This document shows positions 54,976 to 63,311 of a stretch of 64,000 nucleotides of DNA, one piece after another. The position numbers and the translations under genes were made by a program. The stretch covers positions 1-64,000 of the forward strand of contig JBDWGM010000040.1 of NCBI GenBank assembly GCA_039975755.1. Reading direction: 5' to 3'. This DNA comes from JABSSA01 sp039975755. GTDB taxonomy: Bacteria; Pseudomonadota; Alphaproteobacteria; Rhodobacterales; Rhodobacteraceae. Every line of letters begins with the position of its first letter. Position 1 is the stretch's first letter. The notes under the pieces are model-generated. The model was not told the origin of the DNA. It did not search any database and saw only the letters and a program-made list of their open reading frames with translations.

Positions 54976-55650
54976 TTAAGCCGTCGGCAAAATGACGATT
55001 TCGACACGACGGTTTTGCGCCTTGCCTTCTGGTGTCAGGTTTGTTGCCACAGGTTGGTTTTCGCCGCGACCAAATGTTTGCATACGGCTGAACGGAATAC
55101 CTGAATTCAACAGAACATCGGCGACCGCATTTGCGCGTCGTTCGCTGAGCTGTAGATTGAAGCTGGCGTCACCATCACTGTCCGTGTGACCAACGATTTG
55201 TACGTTGGATTGCGGGTATTGCTGAAGGTTCTGCGCCAACGCCTGCAAGTCACTGCGCAAATCTGGACGGACTGCAAAGCTGTTGACAGGAAACAGAATA
55301 TCCTGCGGCAACGTGACAATTAGACGGTCGCCAGTATTGGTGATGACAACGTCGTCATTGCCAATCTGCTGCCGAAGATCCGCAGCCTGTTGATCCAGGC
55401 TGTAGCCGATACCGCCACCAATCGCAGCCCCAACAACACCGCCAATTGCAGCACCTTCAAGGCGATCATCGTCGCGTAATATTGTTCCAAGAAGCGCGCC
55501 CGCACCTGCGCCAATTGCGGCCCCACGGTTGCGGTTTTGGTTGGGGTTATCAGTTGTCGTACCGCCGCCCAGCGTTGCCGGATCCGTACACGCGCCCAAT
55601 GTGAATGCGGCAACCACGCCAAGTGAAAGAATTTTGTGTCTAGCTCTCAT
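54976..55650 (-). CDS. OmpA family lipoprotein with glycine zipper (YiaD-like)
   Basis: The ATG at 55650 gives 224 residues. The signal peptide ends in a lipobox (FTLGAC, Cys about residue 21), so it is an outer-membrane lipoprotein. A glycine-zipper region (NRGAAIGAGAGALLGTIL and AAIGGVVGAAIGGGIGY) follows, then a C-terminal OmpA peptidoglycan-binding domain (ILFPVNSFAVRPD, QIVGHTDSDGDASFNLQLSERRANAV, GRGENQP, NRRVEIVI). It should tie the outer membrane to the cell wall. It is a single gene with its own terminator. Confidence 0.9.
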   Translation of the reverse strand: MRARHKILSLGVVAAFTLGACTDPATLGGGTTTDNPNQNRNRGAAIGAGAGALLGTILRDDDRLEGAAIGGVVGAAIGGGIGYSLDQQAADLRQQIGNDDVVITNTGDRLIVTLPQDILFPVNSFAVRPDLRSDLQALAQNLQQYPQSNVQIVGHTDSDGDASFNLQLSERRANAVADVLLNSGIPFSRMQTFGRGENQPVATNLTPEGKAQNRRVEIVILPTA

Positions 55651-55769
55651 TTCTACTGCCTTCCTAGGTCGGCCTTGTTCGGGCAAGGCGTCTTATCATG
55701 GTGGCAATATAGACACGACACTAAGCAGTCTTAAGGGGAAAAAGCCAATCGGCAGCATCTTGCTTAGGA

Positions 55770-56645
55770 TTATCCGGCTTCGGCGCGGGCCGATTCATAG
55801 GCCAAAAGGGCACGTTTCACCGGCAATCCCCAATGGTACCCGCCCAGACCGCCGGACTTGCGCAAAGCACGGTGGCAAGGAATGAGCCAACTGACCGGAT
55901 TTCTGCCGACAGCCGTTCCGACGGCACGCACTGCTTTGGGATGACCGATGCTACTTGCGATTTCAGAATACGTTGTCACCTGACCCGATGGGATACGAAG
56001 CAACGCTTCCCACACTTTAATCTGGAACGGCGCACCGATCAAAAACAGGGGCGCCTTTTCCAACCCAGTATCCTTTGCACCAAACGCGGTCATCACCCAT
56101 GGGCCCAGGCGCTCCGGATCTTCGACAAAGGTTGCCTGCGGCCAGCGGCTGACCAAATCTTGCATTGAATCCGCTTCGCCCATTTCTGACGCAAATCCCA
56201 AACCGCACAAACCCCTGTCTGTGCCCATAACCAAGGCAGGGCCAAAAGGACTGTCGAAACAACCCCAATAGATGGTCAAGCCTTCCCCACCTTTTGCGTA
56301 TTCGCCCGGGCTCATCGATTCCCAACGCAAAAATAAATCGTGCAATCGGCCCGTCCCGCTTAATCCAGCAGAATGGGCGGCTTCCAAGGTGGTAAAGTGA
56401 TCGCTAAGCAGCTTTTTGGCGTGATCAAGCGTCAGATATTGTTGATATCGCTTTGGTGATACCCCGACCCAGCGTGAAAACACCCGCTGAAAATGGGCCG
56501 GGCTCATCCCCATGTCTCGCGCCAAAGCTTCAAGACCAACGGGTTCATCTGCTGCGTCGATCAAATCAATTGCGCGGCGCATCACTTGGTAATGATATCC
56601 GCCTCGATCAGCGTCAGATTCAATATTCGCGTCAAGCTGTTTCAT
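55770..56645 (-). CDS. AraC-type helix-turn-helix fused to methylated-DNA cysteine methyltransferase
   Basis: The 291-residue protein joins an AraC helix-turn-helix (GLEALARDMGMSPAHFQRVFSRWVGVSPKRYQQYL, about residues 38-75) to an O6-alkylguanine transferase with PSGQVTTYSEIA, AVRAVGTAVGRNPVSWLIPCHRALRKSGGLGGYHWGL, where the PCHR Cys is the alkyl acceptor. The N-terminal zinc-Cys domain of Ada is missing, so it probably repairs alkylated bases and may not sense phosphotriesters. No alkB or alkA is adjacent. Confidence 0.9.
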   Translation of the reverse strand: MKQLDANIESDADRGGYHYQVMRRAIDLIDAADEPVGLEALARDMGMSPAHFQRVFSRWVGVSPKRYQQYLTLDHAKKLLSDHFTTLEAAHSAGLSGTGRLHDLFLRWESMSPGEYAKGGEGLTIYWGCFDSPFGPALVMGTDRGLCGLGFASEMGEADSMQDLVSRWPQATFVEDPERLGPWVMTAFGAKDTGLEKAPLFLIGAPFQIKVWEALLRIPSGQVTTYSEIASSIGHPKAVRAVGTAVGRNPVSWLIPCHRALRKSGGLGGYHWGLPVKRALLAYESARAEAG

Positions 56646-56699
56646 GATCCCACACTAAGCTTTCATGCGGTTTCATTCGACCCGAATATTGCGCATCCG

Positions 56700-57416
56700 T
56701 TAGGCAGACGCGCGTATTGTGTCCTCTGACATGGTCTTGTTGTGCTTGGCGTTAAATTCGTCGATTTCTGACACCAACATCCGTGCTTCTTCAGCATCTA
56801 GAATTGGCCGTGTCGCCATCATGCTGGGATCTTTCATTTTTTGGGCCAAAGGGCTGCGATCCATGTCCTTACTTTTCGCCAATGATCCTGTGAAAATAGT
56901 GCCGCACCACAAACCATCAACAATAATCGCCTCGTGCGTTGGCAACATGACCTGTGTGTAAATAGCCCGCGAATACCACCGCATGTCATCGACCTCAGCT
57001 TGCGACCCTAGCGAAGATGCAGGCACCAGAACTTCGGTCGACCAATAATCCCTTTCGGCCAGCGGAGATCGTAACATAACAAGCTGATCTGGTGACACTG
57101 TTACGTCATGTGTTGGAAATTCGCCATCCACGCGTCCAGCAGGGATTGTTACAGGTGCATAATCTGGCCGTTCTCTGAAACTATCACGTTCCAATTTAAC
57201 GCGGTTCAACCAAAGAACTTTTACGAACCCCTGATCACGTGTCAGAACTTCATCGCTTGTCTCAAGCCATTCAACTGGGATTTCACCATTGCGCGTGACG
57301 ACCATTGCGCCAGAGGTCAAACCTGTCAGAACGGAATCTGATGATAGCACAAGTGATTTTTCAAACACATCCGTCTGATCAGAATGAAACGCCAAGTCTT
57401 GGTTATTCGACATCAT
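56700..57416 (-). CDS. Hint-domain protein lacking the catalytic Cys and His
   Basis: The 238-residue protein is a Rhodobacteraceae Hint-domain type: LTGLTSGAMVVTRNGEIPVEWLETSDEVLTRDQG aligns with the usual opening CFTPGTLIATPRGE, but the nucleophile position is Gly. VSPDQLVML stands where SPxHR is expected, so the His is also changed. The final Hint part (LPTHEAIIVDGLWCGTIFTG) and a polar C-terminal helix are kept. There is no signal peptide. It cannot self-splice by the known mechanism, so the fold probably serves another role. Function unknown. Confidence 0.8.
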   Translation of the reverse strand: MMSNNQDLAFHSDQTDVFEKSLVLSSDSVLTGLTSGAMVVTRNGEIPVEWLETSDEVLTRDQGFVKVLWLNRVKLERDSFRERPDYAPVTIPAGRVDGEFPTHDVTVSPDQLVMLRSPLAERDYWSTEVLVPASSLGSQAEVDDMRWYSRAIYTQVMLPTHEAIIVDGLWCGTIFTGSLAKSKDMDRSPLAQKMKDPSMMATRPILDAEEARMLVSEIDEFNAKHNKTMSEDTIRASA

Positions 57417-57557
57417 GAACCCCGTTACACATTGATCTGGATTCTTTGTACGTCGAAAAACCTTGCGACGGTCTTACCATTGCTTTGATTTTTGATTGTT
57501 GGATTTACTTTTTCACATGCTCTTGTGTGTCCCTGAGGATTTGGAATACCAGAACAC

Positions 57558-58202
57558 ATGCCAAAGCAGCTTGATTATCATACGATCCGTGAAATTTTTG
57601 AACGGTTTGAATCACGAGAAGCGGAACCCAAGGGCGAGCTTGACCATGTGAACGTCTATACATTGGTCGTTGCCGTGGCTCTTTCTGCACAAGCAACGGA
57701 CGTAGGCGTCAACAAAGCAACCCGCGCCCTATTTGAAATCGCTGATACACCTCAAAAAATGCTCGACCTTGGCGAAGAAGGTCTGATCGAGCACATAAAA
57801 ACAATCGGCCTGTTCCGGCAAAAAGCGAAAAACGTCATCAAGCTCAGCCGCATTCTTGTGGAAGAATATGACGGTGTGGTTCCTTGTTCCCGCGCCGCAC
57901 TGCAGGCTTTGCCCGGTGTGGGTCGCAAAACGGCCAATGTCGTGTTGAACATGTGGTGGAAGATGCCGGCACAGGCTGTCGACACGCACATCTTCCGCGT
58001 TGGCAACAGAACACGTATCGCGCCGGGAAAAACCGTCGAAGCCGTTGAACGCGCCGTAGAAGACAACATTCCTGCGGATTTTCAATTGCACGCACATCAC
58101 TGGATGATCTTGCACGGGCGCTATCATTGCAAAGCACGCAAACCCATGTGCCCAACCTGTATCATCCGCGACCTTTGCCCATATGAGGACAAAACAGAAT
58201 GA
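57558..58202 (+). CDS. nth: Endonuclease III
   Basis: Nth is a bifunctional glycosylase and AP lyase for oxidised pyrimidines. The 214 residues contain the helix-hairpin-helix LPGVGRKTANVVLN with the catalytic Lys (about residue 118-131), the Asp in VDTHIFRVGNRT, and the C-terminal [4Fe-4S] cluster CKARKPMCPTCIIRDLC. Length is normal. The stop overlaps the adenosine kinase start as ATGA, forming an operon with it and with the GNAT gene. Confidence 0.95.
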   Translation: MPKQLDYHTIREIFERFESREAEPKGELDHVNVYTLVVAVALSAQATDVGVNKATRALFEIADTPQKMLDLGEEGLIEHIKTIGLFRQKAKNVIKLSRILVEEYDGVVPCSRAALQALPGVGRKTANVVLNMWWKMPAQAVDTHIFRVGNRTRIAPGKTVEAVERAVEDNIPADFQLHAHHWMILHGRYHCKARKPMCPTCIIRDLCPYEDKTE

Positions 58203-59191
58203 AGACTTACGACCTGGTCGGTATCGGTAACGCCGTTGTCGATGTCATTACGCAAACTGATGACAGCTTTCTTGACCTTATGGGCATCGAAAAAGGCATC
58301 ATGCAGCTTATCGAACAAGCGCGTGCCGAAACTCTGTACGCCTCGATGAATGAACGTGTGCAAACACCCGGCGGCGCAGTGGCGAACACTGTTGCTGGTG
58401 CGGGTGCCCTGGGTCTGAATACCGCCTTTATCGGGCGTGTGCGTGATGATGCGTTGGGTCAGTTCTATGCAAACGCGATGACAGATCACGGCATAGATTT
58501 TGTGAACCCACCGGTGCCGGGCGCAGATATGCCGACATCACGTTGCATGATCTTTGTGACACCCGATGGCGAACGGTCCCTGAATACGTATTTGGGTGTG
58601 TCGACTGGCCTGACGTCAGAAGACGTGCCCCAAGACGTCGCTGGCAACGCCAAGATCATGTTCCTTGAAGGGTATCTGTTTGACCATGACGCCGGTAAAA
58701 CAGCCTTTCGCGAGGCAGCACGTGCCACGAAAGCAGGAGGCGGCATGGCAGGGATTGCGATTTCCGATCCTTTCTGCGTTGAACGACACCGGTCCGATTT
58801 TCTGTCATTGATCAAAAACGATCTGAATTACGTCATTGGCAACGAACACGAAATTCAATCCCTCTTCGAAACCGACGACACTGAATTGGCTCTGGCCAAA
58901 ACTGCCGAGATTTGCCCAATCGTTGTGTGCACTCGGTCTGGTGATGGTGTGTCCATGATCCGCGAAGGCGAACGTGTCGACGTACCAGTGACACGGGTTG
59001 TACCAGTGGACGCGACAGGTGCAGGCGATCAGTTTGCCGCTGGATTTCTGTATGGTTTGGCCACGGGTCAAAACTTAGAAACCTGTGGACGTATGGGCAA
59101 CATCTGCGCCGCCGAAGTCATCAGCCACGTGGGTCCACGCCCTCAGGCCAACATGCTTGAGATGTTCAAACAGGCCAAGCTTGTCGAATGA
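58199..59191 (+). CDS. Adenosine kinase (PfkB family)
   Basis: The 330-residue ribokinase-fold enzyme starts YDLVGIGNAVVDVITQTDD and carries the substrate motif GGAVANTVAGAGALG, FIGRVRDDALG, and the PfkB C-terminal signature VVPVDATGAGDQFAAGFLYGL with the catalytic Asp. Proteins of this type in Alphaproteobacteria are annotated as adenosine kinases that salvage adenosine to AMP. Other nucleosides or sugars are possible. It overlaps nth and the GNAT gene by four bases each. Confidence 0.87.
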   Translation: MKTYDLVGIGNAVVDVITQTDDSFLDLMGIEKGIMQLIEQARAETLYASMNERVQTPGGAVANTVAGAGALGLNTAFIGRVRDDALGQFYANAMTDHGIDFVNPPVPGADMPTSRCMIFVTPDGERSLNTYLGVSTGLTSEDVPQDVAGNAKIMFLEGYLFDHDAGKTAFREAARATKAGGGMAGIAISDPFCVERHRSDFLSLIKNDLNYVIGNEHEIQSLFETDDTELALAKTAEICPIVVCTRSGDGVSMIREGERVDVPVTRVVPVDATGAGDQFAAGFLYGLATGQNLETCGRMGNICAAEVISHVGPRPQANMLEMFKQAKLVE

Positions 59192-59787
59192 CACTGAACG
59201 ATGGATATCACGATGTCCCCAAGGGCAAGATAACGACAGTCGTTACGCATCTTGAAATGCGCGCGCGACCCGACATGCCAGCCGCTTCTTGTCCAAAGGG
59301 GTGGGAATTCGTGCACATCGAAGCACCAACTTGCGACTGGTATCGCGATGTGTTCAGAAAAGTCGGTGAAAACTGGTTATGGTTTTCCCGGCTCAAGCTG
59401 GATGACGCAGAGCTGGGCGCCATTTTGAATGCGCCTGGCATCAAGTTCTGGACCCTTCGCAATCCACAGGGTGACGCCGCTTTGTTGGAGCTGAATTTTA
59501 GCACGGAAAATGAATGCGAGCTGTCGTTCTTTGGTGTTGCCAAAGAGCTAATCGGACAAGGCGCAGGTCGCTTTTTGATGACCAAAGCGATTGACGCGGC
59601 GTGGTCAGCCAAAATCGAACGATTTCATCTTCAAACCTGCACTCTGGACAGCCCGCAAGCACTTGGGTTTTACAGGCATCTTGGATTTACCCCGACACAT
59701 CAACGCGTCGAGGTGGCCGACGACCCCCGTTTGGTTGGTGGGTTTGACAGGAACTTAGGGCCACATATTCCAATCTTTGAAGTCTAA
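59188..59787 (+). CDS. GNAT family N-acetyltransferase
   Basis: The 199-residue protein has an N-terminal extension (VPKGKITTVVTHLEMRARP) and a GNAT core with CELSFFGVAKELIGQGAGRFLMTKAIDAAW, the acetyl-CoA pyrophosphate-binding Q/R-x-x-G-x-G/A loop, and QTCTLDSPQALGFYRHLGFTPTHQRV. The acceptor is unknown. It is third in the nth operon. The convergent gene ends three bases beyond its stop. Confidence 0.85.
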   Translation: MTLNDGYHDVPKGKITTVVTHLEMRARPDMPAASCPKGWEFVHIEAPTCDWYRDVFRKVGENWLWFSRLKLDDAELGAILNAPGIKFWTLRNPQGDAALLELNFSTENECELSFFGVAKELIGQGAGRFLMTKAIDAAWSAKIERFHLQTCTLDSPQALGFYRHLGFTPTHQRVEVADDPRLVGGFDRNLGPHIPIFEV

Positions 59788-59790
59788 AGG

Positions 59791-60276
59791 TTACTCTGGA
59801 AACGTGGTGGATTTACAGGATTTTCCGTCCAGACACTGCTGAAGCGACCGCATATGTTCCGCATTCGGCGCTGCGAACAAAAACCCGCCACAAGGGTCCG
59901 TTTCCAGAACATAACGCGTGTCGTCGCGACGTAAGAACGCGACCACGTCCCCTTCATGTGCGCCACCACACCATGGGCCAAAGCACCGAATGCTCAGGGT
60001 AATGTCCTTTGAAAACGAGGCCCGTTTTCCAAAGCTTCCTAAGTGAACACCACTGATCCGTGCAGAGATATTGGTCACCGGTGGAACTTTGTCCTGTTGG
60101 TTCCAATCCACTTTAGGCAACATGCTTGTGTCAAATGTAAGTTTGCCGCGCACGATTACATAGGCTTCTGGCGATTCTACGGCGTCCAAATAGGCATCCT
60201 GTATTCCATATGGGATGCAGGACAACGCCAAAGCAGGCATCGGTAGAAAACAAAGAAGTAAAACGCGCCAAATCAT
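59791..60276 (-). CDS. Secreted hypothetical protein
   Basis: The 161-residue product begins with a signal peptide (MIWRVLLLCFLPMPALALS, cleavage near residue 18), then CIPYGIQDAYLDAVESPEAYVIVRGKLTFDT. Several later Cys residues (CFGPWCGGAHEG, DPCGGF, CLDGKSC) indicate disulfides, so it works in the periplasm or outside. I do not recognise a named family. It is the second gene of an operon with rppH (4-base overlap). Confidence 0.75.
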   Translation of the reverse strand: MIWRVLLLCFLPMPALALSCIPYGIQDAYLDAVESPEAYVIVRGKLTFDTSMLPKVDWNQQDKVPPVTNISARISGVHLGSFGKRASFSKDITLSIRCFGPWCGGAHEGDVVAFLRRDDTRYVLETDPCGGFLFAAPNAEHMRSLQQCLDGKSCKSTTFPE

Positions 60277-60755
60277 AGATGCGCCTCGAATGCCGCAAGT
60301 ACACGAACATATACTTCGCGTTTGAATGGCACGATCTCATCAACCAGACGATCCACGGGCAACCATTTCCATGCTGCAAACTCTGGATGCTCTGTTTCGA
60401 TATTCACATCCGCATCCGTGCCGGAAAATCGCAACAGAAACCACTTTTGTTCTTGTCCGCGATACTTGCCTTTCCACAGCTTAGGCACGAGGTCATGCGG
60501 CAATTCGTAAGGCAGCCAATCATCGGTTTCGGCAACAATTTCCACCTTGTCAGAGGTCACCCCCGTTTCTTCCCAAAGCTCTCTGATTGCGGCGTCTCGC
60601 GGTGCTTCGCCCTTGTCGACCCCACCTTGCGGCATTTGCCACGCCGCTTTGAACCGGTCATTTCGCTGCCCTACAAAGATATGGCCGCTGGCGTTCATCA
60701 ACATCACCCCGACACATGGTCGATAGGGCAGTTTTTCTATTTCATCTGGTGTCAT
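60273..60755 (-). CDS. rppH: RNA pyrophosphohydrolase RppH
   Basis: RppH removes pyrophosphate from 5'-triphosphate mRNA and starts RNA decay. The 160-residue Nudix protein opens EKLPYRPCVGVMLMNASGHIFVGQR and holds the full Nudix box in GGVDKGEAPRDAAIRELWEETGV (about residues 43-65), followed by the family end PELWKGKYRGQEQKWFLLRF-like segment (here VPKLWKGKYRGQEQKWFLLR). Its start faces fadH divergently across 136 bases. Confidence 0.92.
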   Translation of the reverse strand: MTPDEIEKLPYRPCVGVMLMNASGHIFVGQRNDRFKAAWQMPQGGVDKGEAPRDAAIRELWEETGVTSDKVEIVAETDDWLPYELPHDLVPKLWKGKYRGQEQKWFLLRFSGTDADVNIETEHPEFAAWKWLPVDRLVDEIVPFKREVYVRVLAAFEAHL

Positions 60756-60891
60756 CAGAACCTTCTACTCTGTCGGACTGTAGGCGGAAAGGGACTAAGA
60801 CGCCGCAAATTAAATCAGTGTGACGTCAGGTTGTGCGTGACATTCTCCCAAAACTGACGCGAATTTGTCCCTAGACTGCGAGGAGCCATCT

Positions 60892-62913
60892 ATGACCGCC
60901 TACCCGAACCTGCTGCAACCGCTGGACCTTGGATTCACGACCCTGAAAAACCGCGTTCTTATGGGGTCTATGCACACCGGCCTTGAGGAAACCAAGGACT
61001 GGAATCGCATCGCCGAATTCTATGCCGAACGTGCACGCGGCGAGGTTGCTTTGATCGTGACGGGTGGCATTGGCCCTAACCTTGAGGGGTCTGTTTTACC
61101 GGGTGCTGCGATGATGACCACGGATGAAGATGTCGCAAATCACAGCATCGTCACACAGCGCGTCCACGATGCAGGTGGAAAGATCGCGATGCAGATTTTG
61201 CATGCTGGGCGCTATGCCTACGGGCCCATGTGCGTGGCACCATCACCTGTGAAATCGCCAATCTCGCCGTTCCCACCTGCGGAATTGGACGAAGACGGTA
61301 TCGAAAAACAAATTAGCGACATCGTGGCCTGTGCGGTTCGAGCTCAATCCGCCGGGTATGACGGGGTCGAGATCATGGGATCAGAAGGGTATTTTCTGAA
61401 CCAGTTTCTTGTCACCCATACCAACAAACGCGATGATCGTTGGGGCGGCACATACGAAAACCGCATGCGCCTGCCGATCGAAGTTGTGCGCCGCACACGC
61501 GAAGCTGTGGGCACCGATTTTATCCTGATTTATCGCCTGTCCATGATTGACCTTGTTCCAAATGGATCAACCCATGAAGAGGTTGTGGAACTGGCCCAGC
61601 AAATCGAAAAGGCCGGGGCGACCATCATCAACACAGGCATTGGCTGGCACGAAGCACGCATTCCGACAATCGCCACATCAGTCCCACGGGCCGCCTTTTC
61701 ATGGGTGACCAAAAAGCTGATGGGCAAAGTGTCCATTCCTGTCATCACGTCCAATCGGATCAACACGCCGCAAGTGGCCGAAGAGGTATTGGCAGATGGG
61801 TGCGCAGACATGGTTTCAATGGCGCGCCCCATGCTGGCTGACGCAGAATTTGTGTCCAAAGCTATGGCCGGCAAAGCGGATCAGATCGCACCCTGCATCG
61901 CCTGTAACCAAGCTTGCCTCGATCATACGTTTTCGGGGAAAATCAGTTCGTGCCTTGTCAATCCGCGCGCCTGTTATGAAACCGAACTGACCCTTAAACC
62001 GGCATCACAAACCAAAGCCATCGCTGTCATCGGCGCTGGTCCTGCTGGATTGTCAGCCGCCATCACAGCGGCAGAGCGCGGACATAACGTAACGCTGTTT
62101 GATCGCGCGTCGGAAATCGGTGGGCAGTTGAACCTGGCCAAACAGGTTCCGGGCAAAGAAGAATTCTGGGGGCTGGTGGATTGGTTCCGCACCATGCTTG
62201 ACACATCAGGCGTGACCCAAAAGCTGAACATGAATGTAACGGCCCAAGACCTTGATGAATTTGACGACGTGATCGTTGCCACGGGTGTCGTTCCACGCGA
62301 TCCGGAAATACCCGGCCAAGACCATGCGCACAGTTATATCGACGTGCTGAAGGGGATTGCGAAACCCGGCAAACGCGTTGCGGTTATTGGCGCAGGCGGC
62401 ATCGGTTTTGATGTTTCAGAATATCTTGTCCACGAAGGCACAAGCACCACCGAAAGCCTGCCTGACTGGATGCGCGAATGGGGCGTCACGGATCCCGCAT
62501 CCGCACGGGGTGGATTGGCCCCGGATGGCCCACAACCGGATAGTGCCGCACGTCAGGTCACCTTGATTCAACGCAAGGCAGAAAAACACGGGAAACGGCT
62601 GGGCAAAACGACAGGCTGGATTCATCGCGCCGCTTTAAAAATGAAAAATGTAGAATTTGTAGGTGGTGTAAATTACGAAAAAATTGACAAAGCAGGCCTG
62701 CATGTCAGCTTTGGCGAAGCCCGCGAAACGCCGACCCTGATCGAAGTAGACGATGTTGTTTTATGCGCCGGTCAAGTGTCAGACCGGTCACTGGCGGATG
62801 ATCTGGCTGCCCGCGGAATCACGGCACATGTCATCGGTGGGGCGGATGTGGCTGCTGAATTGGATGCCAAACGCGCCATCGATCAAGGCACACGACTGGC
62901 GGCTGGTTTGTAA
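60892..62913 (+). CDS. fadH: NADPH-dependent 2,4-dienoyl-CoA reductase FadH
   Basis: FadH reduces 2,4-dienoyl-CoA in oxidation of unsaturated fatty acids. The ATG at 60892 has GAGGAG ahead. The 673 residues match E. coli FadH throughout: PLDLGFTTLKNRVLMGSMHTGLEE, an old-yellow-enzyme barrel with MGSEGYFLNQFL, the [4Fe-4S] Cys group CIACNQACLDHTFSGKISSCL (about residues 335-355), FAD motif AVIGAGPAGLSAA and NADPH motif AVIGAGGIGFDVS. The length equals the E. coli protein almost exactly. Confidence 0.95.
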   Translation: MTAYPNLLQPLDLGFTTLKNRVLMGSMHTGLEETKDWNRIAEFYAERARGEVALIVTGGIGPNLEGSVLPGAAMMTTDEDVANHSIVTQRVHDAGGKIAMQILHAGRYAYGPMCVAPSPVKSPISPFPPAELDEDGIEKQISDIVACAVRAQSAGYDGVEIMGSEGYFLNQFLVTHTNKRDDRWGGTYENRMRLPIEVVRRTREAVGTDFILIYRLSMIDLVPNGSTHEEVVELAQQIEKAGATIINTGIGWHEARIPTIATSVPRAAFSWVTKKLMGKVSIPVITSNRINTPQVAEEVLADGCADMVSMARPMLADAEFVSKAMAGKADQIAPCIACNQACLDHTFSGKISSCLVNPRACYETELTLKPASQTKAIAVIGAGPAGLSAAITAAERGHNVTLFDRASEIGGQLNLAKQVPGKEEFWGLVDWFRTMLDTSGVTQKLNMNVTAQDLDEFDDVIVATGVVPRDPEIPGQDHAHSYIDVLKGIAKPGKRVAVIGAGGIGFDVSEYLVHEGTSTTESLPDWMREWGVTDPASARGGLAPDGPQPDSAARQVTLIQRKAEKHGKRLGKTTGWIHRAALKMKNVEFVGGVNYEKIDKAGLHVSFGEARETPTLIEVDDVVLCAGQVSDRSLADDLAARGITAHVIGGADVAAELDAKRAIDQGTRLAAGL

Positions 62914-62963
62914 AACTGAAAGCCATCTCTTGATTTGGCGGAAAAAGGGGGCAACTGTAACGT

Positions 62964-63311
62964 ATGACAATGCAGATGCCTCCACCGTCCAACCTGCGCG
63001 AAATTCCGAACCCCACGGTGAATTTTCACAGAACCGAACTATCGGTCATCATGTCCTTGTATGGGCGTATGGTGGCCGCTGGTGAGTGGCGCGACTATGG
63101 GATTTCTTCGCTAAAAGAAGTTGCCGTCTTTGCCGTGTTTCGCAGGACCGCCGAACACCCGTTATATCGGATCGAAAAGCGGCCAAAACTGCGCGGGAAA
63201 CAAGGTATGTACGCCGTTTTGGGAATGGACGGACAGATCATCCGCCGCGGGCAGGATTTGAAAACGGTTTTGCGCGTGTTGGAACGCAAATTGATCCGTT
63301 CTGTCGATTAA
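62964..63311 (+). CDS. DUF2794 domain-containing protein
   Basis: The 115-residue protein matches DUF2794: FHRTELSVIMSLYGRMVAAGEWRDYGISSLKEVAVFAVFRRTAEHPLYRIEKRPKLRGKQGMYAVLGMDGQIIRRGQDLKTVLRVLERKL. The family is small, soluble and of unknown function, found across Alphaproteobacteria. It follows fadH by 50 bases on the same strand and its stop overlaps that of the convergent NlpC/P60 gene. Confidence 0.9.
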   Translation: MTMQMPPPSNLREIPNPTVNFHRTELSVIMSLYGRMVAAGEWRDYGISSLKEVAVFAVFRRTAEHPLYRIEKRPKLRGKQGMYAVLGMDGQIIRRGQDLKTVLRVLERKLIRSVD

